Part shown: positions 35,726 through 45,414 of the stretch, piece by piece
How the letters are laid out: each line of letters begins with the position of its first letter
Position numbering within the stretch: the stretch's first letter is position 1
DNA from: Glacieibacterium frigidum
Lineage (GTDB): Bacteria > Pseudomonadota > Alphaproteobacteria > Sphingomonadales > Sphingomonadaceae
Direction: 5' to 3'
NCBI RefSeq assembly: GCF_007097155.1
Contig: NZ_VJWA01000002.1
Location: 620,001-684,000 of the forward strand
DNA length: 64,000 bases
Position numbers and translations under genes: made by a program
The notes under the pieces: generated by a model
What the model was told of the DNA's origin: nothing
Databases searched by the model: none
What the model saw: only the letters and a program-made list of their open reading frames with translations

Positions 35726-35917
35726 TCAGTCGCGCGACTGGTGACCGGGACCGGCAGGTGCGACGGCGCGGGCGTGCGGCGGACCCGACGCCGGGGTCGG
35801 ATTGCTCGTCACGCATCCGGGGGTGTGGTTGCACTGGTCGAGCGACACGATCGGATCGTAGGTCGCGCACCCGCCCAGCACCACGCCGAGCAGCATTACC
35901 GGCATCATCCGCATCAA
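35726..35917 (-). CDS. Small lipoprotein
   Basis: 63 residues. A hydrophobic signal ends in the lipobox LGGC, with the lipidated cysteine near residue 17, followed by ATYDPIVSLDQCNHTPGC. The C-terminal part is proline- and alanine-rich and probably unstructured. Seven bases separate it from the metalloprotease operon, so it may be the first gene of that operon. No family recognised. Confidence 0.6.
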   Translation of the reverse strand: MMRMMPVMLLGVVLGGCATYDPIVSLDQCNHTPGCVTSNPTPASGPPHARAVAPAGPGHQSRD

Positions 35918-35979
35918 CCGTCTCCCGCTACCGGCATAACGTGCCGGAGCGGGATGACGGCTGCAAGCTGTTCTGTTGG

Positions 35980-37173
35980 CTAGGGCTTCAGCACGACCTT
36001 GCGGAACTCGTCCTGGTTGTCCTTGAAGTTCTTGTACGCCATCGGCGCATCCTTGAGCGGCAGGATGTGGCTGATAATGACGCGCGGGTCGATGTCGCCC
36101 GCCTCGATGCGCGCCAGCAGCGGCTTCAGGTAGCGGTGGACGTGGGTCTGGCCGGTACGGATCGACAGGCCCTTGTTCATCGCGGCACCGAACGGCACGT
36201 TGTCAAGCAACCCGCCATAGACGCCCGGCACGCTGACCGTGCCGCCCTTGCGGCAGGCGATGATCGCCTCGCGGAACGCGTGCGGCCGGTCGGTGCCGAG
36301 GCCCGTCGCGACCTTCACCCGGTCGATGATGTTGTCGATGCCCAGCCCGTGCGCTTCCATCCCCACTGCGTCGATGCAGCGGTCGGGGCCGCGCCCGCCG
36401 GTCATCGCGTTGAGCGCGTCGATGATGTGCACCGTCTCGAAGTTCAGGCATTCGGCACCCGCATCGGCAGCGAGCGCCAATCGCGCCGGACGGTGGTCGA
36501 TGGCGATGACGCGCTCGGCACCCAGCATGAACGCCGAGCGGATGGCGAACTGGCCGACCGGGCCCGCACCCCACACCGCGACCGTGTCGCCACGCTCGAT
36601 GTCGCACTGCTCGGCGGCCATATAGCCGGTCGGGAAGATGTCGGTCAGGAACAGGACCTGCTCGTCGCTCAAATGGTCGGGGACGACCATCGGGCCGACG
36701 TCGGCATAGGGCACGCGGACATATTCGGCCTGCCCGCCCGCGTAGCCGCCGGTCATGTGGCTGTAGCCGAACAGACCCGACGGCGAATGGCCCATCAGCG
36801 TCTCGGCGATGTCCTGGTTCTCGGCGGGGTTCGAGTTGTCGCACAGCGAGGTCATCGACTTCTCGCAGAAGAAGCAGTTGCCGCACGCGATGGTGAACGG
36901 GATGACGACGCGCTGCCCGACCTTCAGCGCGGTACCGACGGCGTCGCCGTTGCGGTGCGCGCTGCCGACATCGACGACCTCGCCCATGAACTCATGGCCC
37001 ATGATGTCGCCCTTCATCATCGTCGGAATGACGGCGTCGTAGAGATGGAGGTCCGACCCGCAGATCGCGGTCGAGGTGATCTTGATTACCGCGTCGCGCG
37101 GGTTGACGATTTCGGGATCGGGAACGTTGTCGACGCGGACGTCGTGCTTGCCGTGCCAGGTGACTGCGCGCAT
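35980..37173 (-). CDS. Zinc-dependent alcohol dehydrogenase, glutathione-independent formaldehyde dehydrogenase type
   Basis: A 397-residue medium-chain dehydrogenase. Catalytic zinc ligands are C38, H60 and E61 ([18 protein letters not shown]). Structural zinc is bound by C97, C100, C103 and C111. The NAD loop is [13 protein letters not shown]. The long insert and overall order match the FdhA-like group of threonine-dehydrogenase-related enzymes that oxidise small aldehydes or alcohols. It follows the SRPBCC gene by four bases, and this pairing suggests a stress or detoxification role. The precise substrate is not determinable. Confidence 0.88.
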   Translation of the reverse strand: MRAVTWHGKHDVRVDNVPDPEIVNPRDAVIKITSTAICGSDLHLYDAVIPTMMKGDIMGHEFMGEVVDVGSAHRNGDAVGTALKVGQRVVIPFTIACGNCFFCEKSMTSLCDNSNPAENQDIAETLMGHSPSGLFGYSHMTGGYAGGQAEYVRVPYADVGPMVVPDHLSDEQVLFLTDIFPTGYMAAEQCDIERGDTVAVWGAGPVGQFAIRSAFMLGAERVIAIDHRPARLALAADAGAECLNFETVHIIDALNAMTGGRGPDRCIDAVGMEAHGLGIDNIIDRVKVATGLGTDRPHAFREAIIACRKGGTVSVPGVYGGLLDNVPFGAAMNKGLSIRTGQTHVHRYLKPLLARIEAGDIDPRVIISHILPLKDAPMAYKNFKDNQDEFRKVVLKP

Positions 37174-37177
37174 GGGT

Positions 37178-37933
37178 TCAGGCCTTCGCGGGATTGTTGA
37201 GGGTTTCGGCGCGGTTGCGCGCGTTGGTCGGCACTTCGCCGGCCTCGATCAGGCTCTTCAGCCGCTTCAGGTCGCGACGCAGCTGGATGCCGGGCTCGCG
37301 CTGCGTGAACTTCGCTGCATAGCGCCCCAGGCTACCGCCGACGGGCTCGTAGGCGATCTTGGCGTGAATCTCGGTACCGCGGCCGCCGGGGGCGTCGCGC
37401 AGCTCGAACTCGCCGTTGTTCGGGTTGGTCGCGCCCTTGTCGCTCTCCCACGCGAACTTCTGGTTCGGCACGTCGGCGACGATCGTCGCTGCGGTCGACA
37501 CCGGGCCGGTCGGGCCTTCGCTGACGAAGTTCAGGCGCGTACCGTCGCTGGAGGCGGACGCGATGTTGACCATGAAGGACGGCCAGCGCTCGACCTCGCG
37601 CAGCACCTCCCAGACTTCCTCGCGCGATGCGTTGACCGTCACCGAGCGCGGCGCCTTGGTGGCCGACGACCAGCCCTGCTGCTTCGCATAGGCGCGCTCG
37701 TCGGGCTCGGTGCCGAGCAGGCGCTTGACCGGGTCGGCGCCACTGACGCCGCGGGCGACCAGCGCGCCGCCCGCGACGCCGAACAGGATGCCGAGCGGCC
37801 CTTTCGACTGGGTCGCGGCGATGCCGAAGACCGTGCCGAGTGCGACCGAGATCGCGCGCTCGGCGCCGCCCAGGTTTCGGTACGGGTCCTTGTGTGTGCC
37901 TTTCGGGGCGGCGTCGGGTGCTGCGCGTGCCAT
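37178..37933 (-). CDS. SRPBCC (cyclase/dehydrase-like) protein with N-terminal DUF2892-like segment
   Basis: A 251-residue protein. The N-terminal glycine-rich helices (about residues 20-62: [19 protein letters not shown] and [16 protein letters not shown]) resemble DUF2892 and may insert in the membrane. Residues about 95-215 form a START/SRPBCC cavity domain ([24 protein letters not shown]). It is probably co-transcribed with the alcohol dehydrogenase downstream. No ligand or reaction can be assigned. Confidence 0.8.
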   Translation of the reverse strand: MARAAPDAAPKGTHKDPYRNLGGAERAISVALGTVFGIAATQSKGPLGILFGVAGGALVARGVSGADPVKRLLGTEPDERAYAKQQGWSSATKAPRSVTVNASREEVWEVLREVERWPSFMVNIASASSDGTRLNFVSEGPTGPVSTAATIVADVPNQKFAWESDKGATNPNNGEFELRDAPGGRGTEIHAKIAYEPVGGSLGRYAAKFTQREPGIQLRRDLKRLKSLIEAGEVPTNARNRAETLNNPAKA

Positions 37934-38169
37934 GGTCGTCCTCGATTGTCTGTGCTGTTGCGTCGGTGAACCGGTGGCGCGACGAAGGGGTTCCGCACTT
38001 TATTGGCTCGCCTGTGCATCGATTCGCTGATATGCGCGGAGTCGGAGCGGTGCGGTTTCGGCGCGATGGTCGCGTCGGCGTATCATTCCACGGGAACTGC
38101 GACCGGCGCCGAACATTCACGACGACGTGCGACTAGACTTCCAGACGACAAGCGAAAGACTGAACTGAC

Positions 38170-39012
38170 ATGGGTTTCGATAAGCGCGGGCGCGGTCCCG
38201 GACGTGGTGGTGGCTTCGACAAGCGCGAGCGTGGTTTCGACCAGTTCGAAGGCGGCGGCGACCGCTTCGGTGGCGGAGGCGGCGACCGGTTCGGCGGCGG
38301 CGGTGGTGACCGCTTCGGCGGCGGCGGCGGCGGCGGCTTCGGTGGTCGCCCGGCCGGCGGCGGCGGCGGCTTCGGTGGCCGTCCCGGTGGCGGTGGTTTC
38401 GGCGGCCCGCGTCCGCCGCGCGACATGGGCCCCGGCATCAACCTCGGCACCGCCAAGGGCGTCTGCAAGTTCTTCAACGCACAGAAGGGCTTCGGCTTCG
38501 TCGTTCGCGATGACGGCGGCGAGGACGTGTTCGTCCACATCTCGGCAGTCGAACAGGCGGGCCTGACGGGTCTCGCCGACGGCCAGCCGCTCGAATTCAC
38601 TTTGACGGAGCGCAACGGCCGCGTCTCGGCGACCGACCTGGTCATCGACGGCGAGCCGATGCCGGTCACCGACCGTGCGCCCCCGCGTGACCGCGATGCG
38701 GGCGGCTTCGGCGCCCCGCGCGGCAACGACGGTCCGCGCGGCGGCGGCTACGGCGGCGCGAGCCGCGAGTTCTCGGGCGGCGGCGGTGGCGGCACCCCCG
38801 GCGAGCGCGTCGAGGGCACGGTCAAGTTCTTCAACGGCACCAAGGGCTTCGGCTTCATCCAGCGCGAAGACGGCGGCCCCGATGCCTTCGTCCACATCTC
38901 GGCCGTCGAGCGCGCCGGCATGTCGGGCCTCGGCGAAGGCCAGCGCGTGTCGTTCGAGCTCGAAGAGGACCGTCGCGGCAAGCAGGCGGCGATCAACCTC
39001 ACCGCGCTCTGA
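38170..39012 (+). CDS. Double cold-shock-domain protein with glycine-rich N-terminus
   Basis: A 280-residue protein. Residues 1-90 are low-complexity and glycine-rich, with [12 protein letters not shown] repeats and basic patches. A first cold-shock domain lies at about 95-160 ([24 protein letters not shown]) and a second at about 211-280 ([23 protein letters not shown]). Both keep the aromatic RNP motifs that stack on single-stranded RNA or DNA. Two-domain CspA-like proteins are usual in alphaproteobacteria; the glycine-rich tail is added here and could promote condensate formation (inference). The 236-base upstream gap can hold a long cold-responsive leader, and a hairpin terminator follows. 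Confidence 0.9.
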   Translation: MGFDKRGRGPGRGGGFDKRERGFDQFEGGGDRFGGGGGDRFGGGGGDRFGGGGGGGFGGRPAGGGGGFGGRPGGGGFGGPRPPRDMGPGINLGTAKGVCKFFNAQKGFGFVVRDDGGEDVFVHISAVEQAGLTGLADGQPLEFTLTERNGRVSATDLVIDGEPMPVTDRAPPRDRDAGGFGAPRGNDGPRGGGYGGASREFSGGGGGGTPGERVEGTVKFFNGTKGFGFIQREDGGPDAFVHISAVERAGMSGLGEGQRVSFELEEDRRGKQAAINLTAL

Positions 39013-39030
39013 GACTGCGAAACTGAACGA

Positions 39031-39059
39031 GGGGCTCGCGGTAACGCGGGCCCCTTTTT
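39031..39059 (+). terminator. Rho-independent terminator after the cold-shock gene
   Basis: GGGGCTCGCG and CGCGGGCCCC pair around GTAA with one mismatch, followed by TTTTT. It lies 18 bases after the stop. Confidence 0.85.
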
Positions 39060-39151
39060 CGTGGGCTGGGCGAATCGCAGCTGCCCAGACCCGATTGACT
39101 CGCCTCCCGTAACGACTGCAAATCCCGCCGTTCAAGGCGGGAAACGTGGAC

Positions 39152-39922
39152 ATGGCGACACTGGCAGGGCGGCCGCTGGGCCAAGCTACGGACAATCGTT
39201 TTTTCGTACGCGCCGCGCTGTTGATGGTCGTCGTGGTCATCGCCGGCTTCAGCGTCCAGCTGGCGGCGGGCCGGTCGAGTTTCGACGCGCCGCCGCTTGT
39301 CCATGCCCACGCTCTCGTCTTCATGGGCTGGCTCGCGCTTTACGGGGCGCAGGCCGCGACCGCCGCGACCGGACGGCGCGACTGGCACCGCCGCGTCGGC
39401 TGGATCGCGCCGTGGTGGATGGTTGCGATGGTCGTGCTGGGCTGCCTGGTCACGCTCGCGTTGGTCCGGCGTGGCGGGGTGCCGTTCTTCTTCACGCCGC
39501 TTCAGTTCCTGATCTTCGATCCCGTCTCGTTGCTGACCTTCGCAGGGCTGACCGGCGCGGCGATCGTTTGGCGGCGGCAGACCGACTGGCATCGCCGCCT
39601 GCACCTGTGCGGCATGGCGGTGCTGCTCGGGCCCGGGCTGGGGCGGCTGCTGCCGATGCCGCTGCTCGCGCCCTACGCCTGGGAGGCGACGGTCGCGGTG
39701 TCGCTGCTGTTCCCGCTCGCCGGTGCCGTCGCCGACCTGCGGCGGACGGGCAAGGTCCATCCCGCGTGGCACTGGGGCGTCGGCACGATCCTCGCGGCGA
39801 CGCTGCTGACCGAGCTGCTGACCTACAGTCCGGCGGGAACGGCGATCTACGCGGCGGTGACCGCCGGATCGCCGGGCGCCGCGGTCGCGCCGCTCGCCTT
39901 CCCCCCGCCGCCCGGCGGTTGA
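39152..39922 (+). CDS. Multi-pass membrane protein, 256 aa
   Basis: About seven hydrophobic helices: ALLMVVVVIAGFSV, then ALVFMGWLALYGAQAA, WWMVAMVVLGCLVTL, and others. Histidines sit near helix ends (PPLVHAHALVF; DWHRRVGW; DWHRRLHLCGM). The repeated DWHRR motif and HAHA pattern suggest metal or haem contact, but I cannot assign a family. It is an isolated plus gene after the terminator, with a hypothetical membrane gene next. Confidence 0.65.
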   Translation: MATLAGRPLGQATDNRFFVRAALLMVVVVIAGFSVQLAAGRSSFDAPPLVHAHALVFMGWLALYGAQAATAATGRRDWHRRVGWIAPWWMVAMVVLGCLVTLALVRRGGVPFFFTPLQFLIFDPVSLLTFAGLTGAAIVWRRQTDWHRRLHLCGMAVLLGPGLGRLLPMPLLAPYAWEATVAVSLLFPLAGAVADLRRTGKVHPAWHWGVGTILAATLLTELLTYSPAGTAIYAAVTAGSPGAAVAPLAFPPPPGG

Positions 39923-39972
39923 CTCGGCCGCCGGAGCCGTTCCAACATCGCAACCGCAACCCGGGGGAGCGC

Positions 39973-40947
39973 ATGGCGACCAAGGCGATCGACCTTCAGC
40001 GGCACCTGCGCCCGCTGATGCGCAACCTGGCCATCGCGACCGGCGTCGCGCTGCTCGCGGCGATGCTTGCGCTGGGGCGCGGCGGCGCGGGCGGGCTTGG
40101 CATCGGCGTGCTGATCTTCCTGTCGTCGGCGCTGTGCGGCGCGGTCGTCGGCTTCCTGTTCGCGGTGCCGCGCCTGCTCGATGCCGAGCCGACCGAGGGC
40201 TCGCCCAAGCGGCTGCTCGGCGGCAACGACAATGTCAGCCGGGTGTCGGACTGGCTGACGACGATGCTGATCGGCATCGGCCTGACGCAGCTCGGCAATA
40301 TCAACGACGGGCTGATCGGCTTTCGCGACTTCCTCGAGACCCACGCGCATCTGTACGGCAGCGCCGCCAACCCCAGCGCGGGCAGCCTGCCGGTCATGGG
40401 GCCGCTGCTACTGATCCTCGGCGCCGTCGTCGGGTTCCTGTACCTCTACCTCCACACGCGCATCGAACTCGTCGCGGGCTTCCGCGAGGCCGAGGAGGTG
40501 CTGACCGGCCCCGGCGCGAATGTCGTCAAGGCGGCCGCCGCGAGCGGGCCCCACAGTGGAGTTCTGGCGACGCAAATCGCCGACAAGGGCGCGGTGACCA
40601 TCCCCGACGCGATCGCGGTGATGCAGAAATCGCTGTTCGACACGGCCAACGCCGGGTTCGAGCAGACGATCGCCATCGGCCGCGCGCTCGCCACCACAAG
40701 TGCCACCGAGCGCGCCGACTATTGGTTCTACCTCGCCGCCGCCTACGGCCAGATGCACGCCGAACTCGCCGGCGACGCCGCCGCGCAGGGGCCTGTCGAG
40801 GGCGAGGCGCTGTATGCCGCCGAGCGTGCGGTGGCGATCGATCCGGGCTATGCGAAGCGGCTGGCCGAACTGACCGACGCGACGGGCTATAACAACGACC
40901 TCGCGACCCTCGCGGACAACCCACGACTGAAGGCGATCATAAGTTGA
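39973..40947 (+). CDS. Membrane protein with GFLFAVPR and SDWLTTMLIGIGLTQL motifs
   Basis: A 324-residue protein. Two N-terminal helices (about 20-58) are followed by GFLFAVPRLL, then NDNVSRVSDWLTTMLIGIGLTQLGNI, a helix at about 140-156, and a helical cytosolic C-terminus. The FLFxIPR plus SDWLT arrangement is, from memory, a widespread conserved block of unknown function, sometimes joined to sensor or effector domains. GGGGGAG precedes the ATG. Its stop overlaps the TTG start of the dehydrogenase. Confidence 0.7.
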   Translation: MATKAIDLQRHLRPLMRNLAIATGVALLAAMLALGRGGAGGLGIGVLIFLSSALCGAVVGFLFAVPRLLDAEPTEGSPKRLLGGNDNVSRVSDWLTTMLIGIGLTQLGNINDGLIGFRDFLETHAHLYGSAANPSAGSLPVMGPLLLILGAVVGFLYLYLHTRIELVAGFREAEEVLTGPGANVVKAAAASGPHSGVLATQIADKGAVTIPDAIAVMQKSLFDTANAGFEQTIAIGRALATTSATERADYWFYLAAAYGQMHAELAGDAAAQGPVEGEALYAAERAVAIDPGYAKRLAELTDATGYNNDLATLADNPRLKAIIS

Positions 40948-41891
40948 GTTTTTCCGTCGCGCATCACTTCGCCCCTGCCACTGCCACGCTGCTGACGCAG
41001 CATCCCGCGATCGGCGACGTGCGGGCGATCGATACCGCCGACCGCTGGGGGCTGCCGACCGATGTAGACGTCATCTTCGCGCTGCACGGCAGCGACGACG
41101 AGAGCCACGCCGACGCCCCCCGCCCCGCCGGCTGGCCGGGGCAGGTCAAGCTGGTGCAGATCGCCTCGTCGGGCATCGACGGCTACCCCGAATGGCTGTT
41201 CGAGGCACCGCAGGTCGCGACCGCAGCAGGCACCAGCGCCGGGCCGATCGCCGAATATGTGCTGACGGTCATCTTGATGCACGAGAAGCGCCTGCCCGCG
41301 ATGCAGGTACGCGACGGCGACGCGTGGGTGGCGCAGGACGCGATGGTGCAGAACCCGCTCGGCAGCCTCGACGGCAAGACGGTCGGCCTGATCGGCATGG
41401 GCGAGATCGGGGCGCGCGTCGCGAAGCTCGCGCAGGCGTTCGGCGCGCGGGTCGTCGCGTCGCGGCGTAGCGGCGGGGCGGGGCCCGAGGGGGTGGAGAT
41501 CGTGCCGCTTGAGGCCGTTCTGGCGCGCGCCGATCATCTGGTCATCGCGGCGCCGCTGTCACCCGAAACGGCAGGGCTGCTCGACGCTGTAGCGTTCGCG
41601 AAGTGCCGGCGCGGGGTGCATCTGGTGAACATCGCACGCGGCGGGATCGTCGACACTGGCGCGCTGATCGAGGCTTTAATGTCCGGGCAAGTCGGGGCGG
41701 CGTCACTGGACGTGACCGATCCGGAGCCGCTGCCGACAGGTCATCCGCTGTGGAGTGCGCCGAACGTGCGGATCACGCCGCATGTCGCGTGGAGCTCGGC
41801 GGGGACGCCGGGGCGGATCTTTAAGTTATTCGCGGAGAATGTCGGGCGGCTCGCCACAGGCGAGCCGGTGCGGAATTTGGTCGGAAAGTAA
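40944..41891 (+). CDS. D-2-hydroxyacid dehydrogenase
   Basis: A 315-residue NAD(P)-dependent enzyme. KTVGLIGMGEIGARVA near residue 144 is the Rossmann loop. NIARGGIVDTGALIEAL contains the substrate-contacting arginine. DPEPLPTGHPLW and ITPHVAWSS give the catalytic Glu and His. It resembles the glyoxylate/hydroxypyruvate reductase group. The start is a TTG overlapping the previous stop (TTGA). It is followed by a palindromic repeat before the convergent glf gene. Confidence 0.85.
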   Translation: MSFSVAHHFAPATATLLTQHPAIGDVRAIDTADRWGLPTDVDVIFALHGSDDESHADAPRPAGWPGQVKLVQIASSGIDGYPEWLFEAPQVATAAGTSAGPIAEYVLTVILMHEKRLPAMQVRDGDAWVAQDAMVQNPLGSLDGKTVGLIGMGEIGARVAKLAQAFGARVVASRRSGGAGPEGVEIVPLEAVLARADHLVIAAPLSPETAGLLDAVAFAKCRRGVHLVNIARGGIVDTGALIEALMSGQVGAASLDVTDPEPLPTGHPLWSAPNVRITPHVAWSSAGTPGRIFKLFAENVGRLATGEPVRNLVGK

Positions 41892-42030
41892 GAAAAGGGC
41901 GGTCGGCAAAGCCGCCGCTGGCGTCGGTCGAGATGCGCGCGCGCACTCGCCGGCCCGTCTTGCGCGAGTCCGCGCCCAAGCGGGAATTCGCGAAGTGCAA
42001 ATTCCCGCTTAAGCTCGGCCGCGCTGCGAC
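41892..42030. repeat. Convergent-junction palindromic repeat, copy A
   Basis: It fills the gap between a plus gene and the convergent glf gene. It shares GGC-AAAGCCG near the start, CGCCGGCC, then CTTGCGCGAGTC and GGCCGCGCTGCG with the repeats at 49617 and 59001. An 11-bp stem (41978-41988 with 42000-42010, AAGCGGGAATT/AATTCCCGCTT) sits after the GCGCGAGTC block. It may act as a two-way terminator. Confidence 0.7.
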
Positions 42031-43173
42031 TTACTCAGCCGCGACAACCCGTGGCATAGCGATCACATCACCGCCAACCGGCAGCGCCTCCTGGATCCGG
42101 CGGAAGGTCGCGAGCGCCTGGCCCGTCACCTGGTCCATGTTGTAATAGCGATACGTCGCCAGACGACCGACGAACCAGACGTTGGGCGTCGCCATCGCGA
42201 GGCGTTCGTACTTCTTGTACAGCTCGGCGTTCTCCGGGCGCGGGATCGGGTAATAGGGGTCACCCTCTGCGCTCGGGTACTCGTAGGTGATCGCCGTCTT
42301 GGGGTGCACCTGCCCGGTCATGTGCTTGTACTCGCTGATCCGGGTGTAATCCTCGGTCTGCGGGTAGTTCACCGTGCCCGTCGGCAGCGCCTGCTCGACA
42401 TCGAGCGTCTCGTGCCGGAACTTCAGGCTGCGATACGGCAGCTTGCCGTGGCGGAAGCCGAAATACTCGTCGACCGGGCCGGTCCAGATCAGCCGCTTGA
42501 AGCTCACCTCGTTGCGGATGTCCTGGTAATCAGTCTGCGTCATCACCTTGATGTTCGGGTGGTCGAGCATTGTCTCGAACATCCGCGTATAGCCGTGCAG
42601 CGGCATGTACTGGAACTCGTCGGTGAAATAGCGGTCGTCGCGGTTGGTGCGCGTGGGCACGCGCGCGGTCACCGACTTGTCGAGCTCACTCGGGTCCATG
42701 CCCCACTGCTTGCGCGTGTAGCCCTGGAAGAACTTCTCATACAGCTCGCGGCCGACCACCGAGACGACGACATCCTCCGACGTCTTGATCTCCTCGACCT
42801 TCTCGGCCTTCGACGCGAACCACGCCGGCAGCTCCTCGCTGGTCAGGTTCAGGCCGTACAGCATGTTGACCGTGTCGAGGTTGATCGGGATCGGCACTTC
42901 CATGCCGTCGACCTTGCCGAGCACGCGATGCTCGTACTTCCGCCACTCGGTGAACTTCGACAGATGGTCGAAGATCATCTGGCTGTTGGTGTGGAAGATG
43001 TGCGGACCGTACTGGTGCACCAGCAGGCCGTCCTCGTTGTAGCGGTCATAGGCGTTGCCGCCGATGTGCGGGCGACGGTCAATGACCAGCACCTTCTCGT
43101 CGCGTTCGGTGGCGATGCGTTCGGCCAGCGTCGCACCGGCGAACCCTGCGCCGACGATTACCCAGTCAAACAT
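42031..43173 (-). CDS. glf: UDP-galactopyranose mutase
   Basis: A 380-residue flavoenzyme converting UDP-galactopyranose to UDP-galactofuranose for surface polysaccharides. The FAD loop VIVGAGFAGATLAERIA opens the protein. RPHIGGNAYD and HQYGPHIFHTNSQ are classic Glf blocks. TRKQWGMDPSEL, and the FAD-site segment with TYRYYNMDQVTGQALA near the end, complete the signature. It overlaps the upstream glycosyltransferase by eight bases. The ATG at 43173 is preferred because the family sequence begins there. Confidence 0.95.
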   Translation of the reverse strand: MFDWVIVGAGFAGATLAERIATERDEKVLVIDRRPHIGGNAYDRYNEDGLLVHQYGPHIFHTNSQMIFDHLSKFTEWRKYEHRVLGKVDGMEVPIPINLDTVNMLYGLNLTSEELPAWFASKAEKVEEIKTSEDVVVSVVGRELYEKFFQGYTRKQWGMDPSELDKSVTARVPTRTNRDDRYFTDEFQYMPLHGYTRMFETMLDHPNIKVMTQTDYQDIRNEVSFKRLIWTGPVDEYFGFRHGKLPYRSLKFRHETLDVEQALPTGTVNYPQTEDYTRISEYKHMTGQVHPKTAITYEYPSAEGDPYYPIPRPENAELYKKYERLAMATPNVWFVGRLATYRYYNMDQVTGQALATFRRIQEALPVGGDVIAMPRVVAAE

Positions 43174-44359
43174 CCGCCATCTCCCTGCCCGGCACCGTGG
43201 TGCCACCTAAAATCACGTTCATCTGGGCGCGCATCGCGTCCCAGGTCTTGTCCCACGAGCCTTGCGCGAGGTGCGCATCGACCGCCGCCAGCCAGTCGCG
43301 GCGCGGCCGGCCGAGCACCTTGGCAAAGGCGGTCAGCGTCTCGTCGCGCGTCGCTGCGATCTCGACGAGGCCTGCCTCGCCGTAGGGGCGGACAACATCG
43401 CGGATCGCGGTCGACACAACGGCCAAGCCGGCCGCGAGGAATTCGGGGGTCTTGGTCGGAGAGATGAACTTCGTCGCGTCGTTGATTGCGAACGGCATCC
43501 AGCCGACGTGCCAACCCGCCAGATAGGCGGGCAGCTCGGCATAGGTCTTGCCGCCCAGCCAGTGAATGTTCGCCGCCTGCGGCAGGCTGGCAGGATCGAT
43601 TTTTACGACCGGCCCGATCATCACGAACTGCATCTCGGGCGCCGCAGTCGCGACCTCGCGCAGCAGCCCGATATCGAAGCGCTCGTCGATGACGCCGAAA
43701 AAACCGATTCGCGGCTCGGCGATGCCCGCCTGGTCGGCAGGATCGTCGAGGCCACCCTCACGTGCCTTCGCGAAATGCGCGGCGTCGATCGACGACGGGA
43801 AGCAATGGATATTCTCGTGCCGGTGGGCAGCCGCCTCGTGCATCGACGCACCGCCGGTGAACACGACATCGGCGAGCTCGAGCAGCTCCTGCTCCAGCGC
43901 CAGCAACAGCGGCGGGGCGTTCTGGAACGCCGACAGCTCGTCCATCTTGTCGAAGACGATCAGGTCGGCAGCGAGGTGGCGCGCGAACGGCAGCGCCATC
44001 GGCGTATAGAACCACAGGATCAGCGAGCCCGACACACGCGCGACCAGCCGGTCGAGCAAGCCGCGCTGATAGTCGACCGCGGCGGCGGTGTCGGTGCCGT
44101 GCGGCAGCAGGGGCTGGACGACGCGGATGCCGCCGTCGCGCTGACGATCGTCGACGCCCGGCGCCGCGGCGTCGTCCCACAGCGGCTCCTCGAAGAAGAT
44201 CACGTCGAAATCGCGCGCCGCGCGGGTCATCAGATGCTGGGGGCGCTGGGTCACGAAATCCCAGCGGAGGTGCGATAGCACGAGCAATGTCGGGCGCTGG
44301 GCCCCGGCCGGTCCGCCTTGGATGGTACGCGCCACTGAGGGCACGGCGAAGTCCGTCAT
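43166..44359 (-). CDS. Glycosyltransferase, GT-B fold
   Basis: A 397-residue protein with a GT-B-like layout. The N-terminal half has LLVLSHLRWDFVTQRPQHL and DKMDELSAF. The C-terminal half has IGFFGVIDERFD, then QFVMIGPVV and FISPTKTPEFLAAGLAVVST, a family-1/4 nucleotide-sugar binding pattern. The coupling to glf suggests it transfers or builds galactofuranose-containing glycans. The acceptor is unknown. The frame is open upstream, but GGGAG precedes the ATG at 44359. Confidence 0.85.
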   Translation of the reverse strand: MTDFAVPSVARTIQGGPAGAQRPTLLVLSHLRWDFVTQRPQHLMTRAARDFDVIFFEEPLWDDAAAPGVDDRQRDGGIRVVQPLLPHGTDTAAAVDYQRGLLDRLVARVSGSLILWFYTPMALPFARHLAADLIVFDKMDELSAFQNAPPLLLALEQELLELADVVFTGGASMHEAAAHRHENIHCFPSSIDAAHFAKAREGGLDDPADQAGIAEPRIGFFGVIDERFDIGLLREVATAAPEMQFVMIGPVVKIDPASLPQAANIHWLGGKTYAELPAYLAGWHVGWMPFAINDATKFISPTKTPEFLAAGLAVVSTAIRDVVRPYGEAGLVEIAATRDETLTAFAKVLGRPRRDWLAAVDAHLAQGSWDKTWDAMRAQMNVILGGTTVPGREMADV

Positions 44360-44510
44360 CGGAGCTCCCGGAACAAGCTGACTATGTCGAGTGGTCCGCA
44401 CCCGGACCTGTACCGAACGGTACCCCCACACAACGGCGATGTGCCCGAGTTGTTCCGCTGACGTTCAGCTTACGCCGCACTGCGGCACGCTGCCGCAACG
44501 ACTTAGTACG

Positions 44511-45341
44511 TTAGCGCGCCGAAATTGCCGCGGCGCGCGCCAGCATTTGCTGCGCTGCAGCAACATGGAGGACCTCGACCATCTTGCCGTCGAGTGTCGT
44601 CACCCCGTCCGGCGAGGCGGCGTGCGCCGCGATCAGGCGCTGCGCGTGGTCGATCTCCGCCGCGCTCGGGGCAAAGGCGGCATTGACCGTCGCGACCTGT
44701 CCGGGGTGGACGATGGTCTTGCCGTCGAAGCCGAACATCACCCCCTGTGCCGCCTCCGCCGCGAGGCCCGCGTCGTCGCGGATGTCGGTGAACACCCCGT
44801 CGAACGCCAGGATGCCCGCGGCGCGCGCGGCACAGACGATGATGCTCATTGCATGGTGCAGGGGCGTTCGCGCCGCGTCCGGGCGCAGGCGCAGGTCGGC
44901 CGCCAGATCGGCGAAGCCCGCCAGCAGCGCGGTCACCCCCGGGGTCGCGGCGATGGCGGCGGCGTCGAGCAGGCCAGCGGGCGTCTCGATCATCCCCCAC
45001 ACCGGCACGCCGCCGGCCGCCGCGACCGCCGCCGCCGCATCGGCGGCGCTGTTGAGCTTGGGCACCACCACCGCGTCGGGCCGCGCGCGCGCCACCATCG
45101 CGAAGTCGCCGATCGACCAGACGGTGCCGAGCGCGTTGACGCGAACCGCGATCTCGCGGTGTCCCCATTGGCCGTCGAGTGCTTCCGCCGCCGCGTCGCG
45201 CGCGCCGGGCTTGGCATCGGGGGCGACAGCGTCCTCCAGATCGAGGATCACCGCGTCGCAATCGAGCGTCCGCGCCTTGGCCACCGCACTGGCGCGGCTG
45301 GCGGGCAAATACAGCAGGGTGCGGCGCGGGCGCTGGTCCAA
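44511..45341 (-). CDS. HpcH/HpaI or citrate lyase beta-like CoA-ester lyase
   Basis: A 276-residue TIM-barrel lyase. RTLLYLPASRASAVAKA, DAVILDLEDAV with the metal-binding acidic pair, MIETPAG with the conserved Glu, and FGFDGKTIVHPGQV form the CitE-like signature. Such enzymes cleave or hydrolyse malyl-CoA or related thioesters. No citrate lyase alpha subunit is nearby, so a stand-alone CoA-ester lyase is likely. The start is a TTG at 45341 with GGAGAG seven bases ahead. It is divergent from the stomatin gene. Confidence 0.85.
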   Translation of the reverse strand: MDQRPRRTLLYLPASRASAVAKARTLDCDAVILDLEDAVAPDAKPGARDAAAEALDGQWGHREIAVRVNALGTVWSIGDFAMVARARPDAVVVPKLNSAADAAAAVAAAGGVPVWGMIETPAGLLDAAAIAATPGVTALLAGFADLAADLRLRPDAARTPLHHAMSIIVCAARAAGILAFDGVFTDIRDDAGLAAEAAQGVMFGFDGKTIVHPGQVATVNAAFAPSAAEIDHAQRLIAAHAASPDGVTTLDGKMVEVLHVAAAQQMLARAAAISAR

Positions 45342-45414
45342 GACGGCTCTCCGATTTCGCTCATTCCCTGCCAGCGGTGGCGCTATAAGGCCAGATATCG
45401 TTGGAGAATGACCG

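Noticed and set aside
38220..38400. Short regular repeats that could suggest a CRISPR array
   Set aside because: They are in-frame glycine codons of the cold-shock protein with no constant repeat and unique spacer pattern. I saw no CRISPR array or cas gene anywhere in the window.
40944..40947. TTGA overlap as a possible programmed frameshift between the two products
   Set aside because: There is no slippery sequence; a TTG re-initiation explains the overlap.
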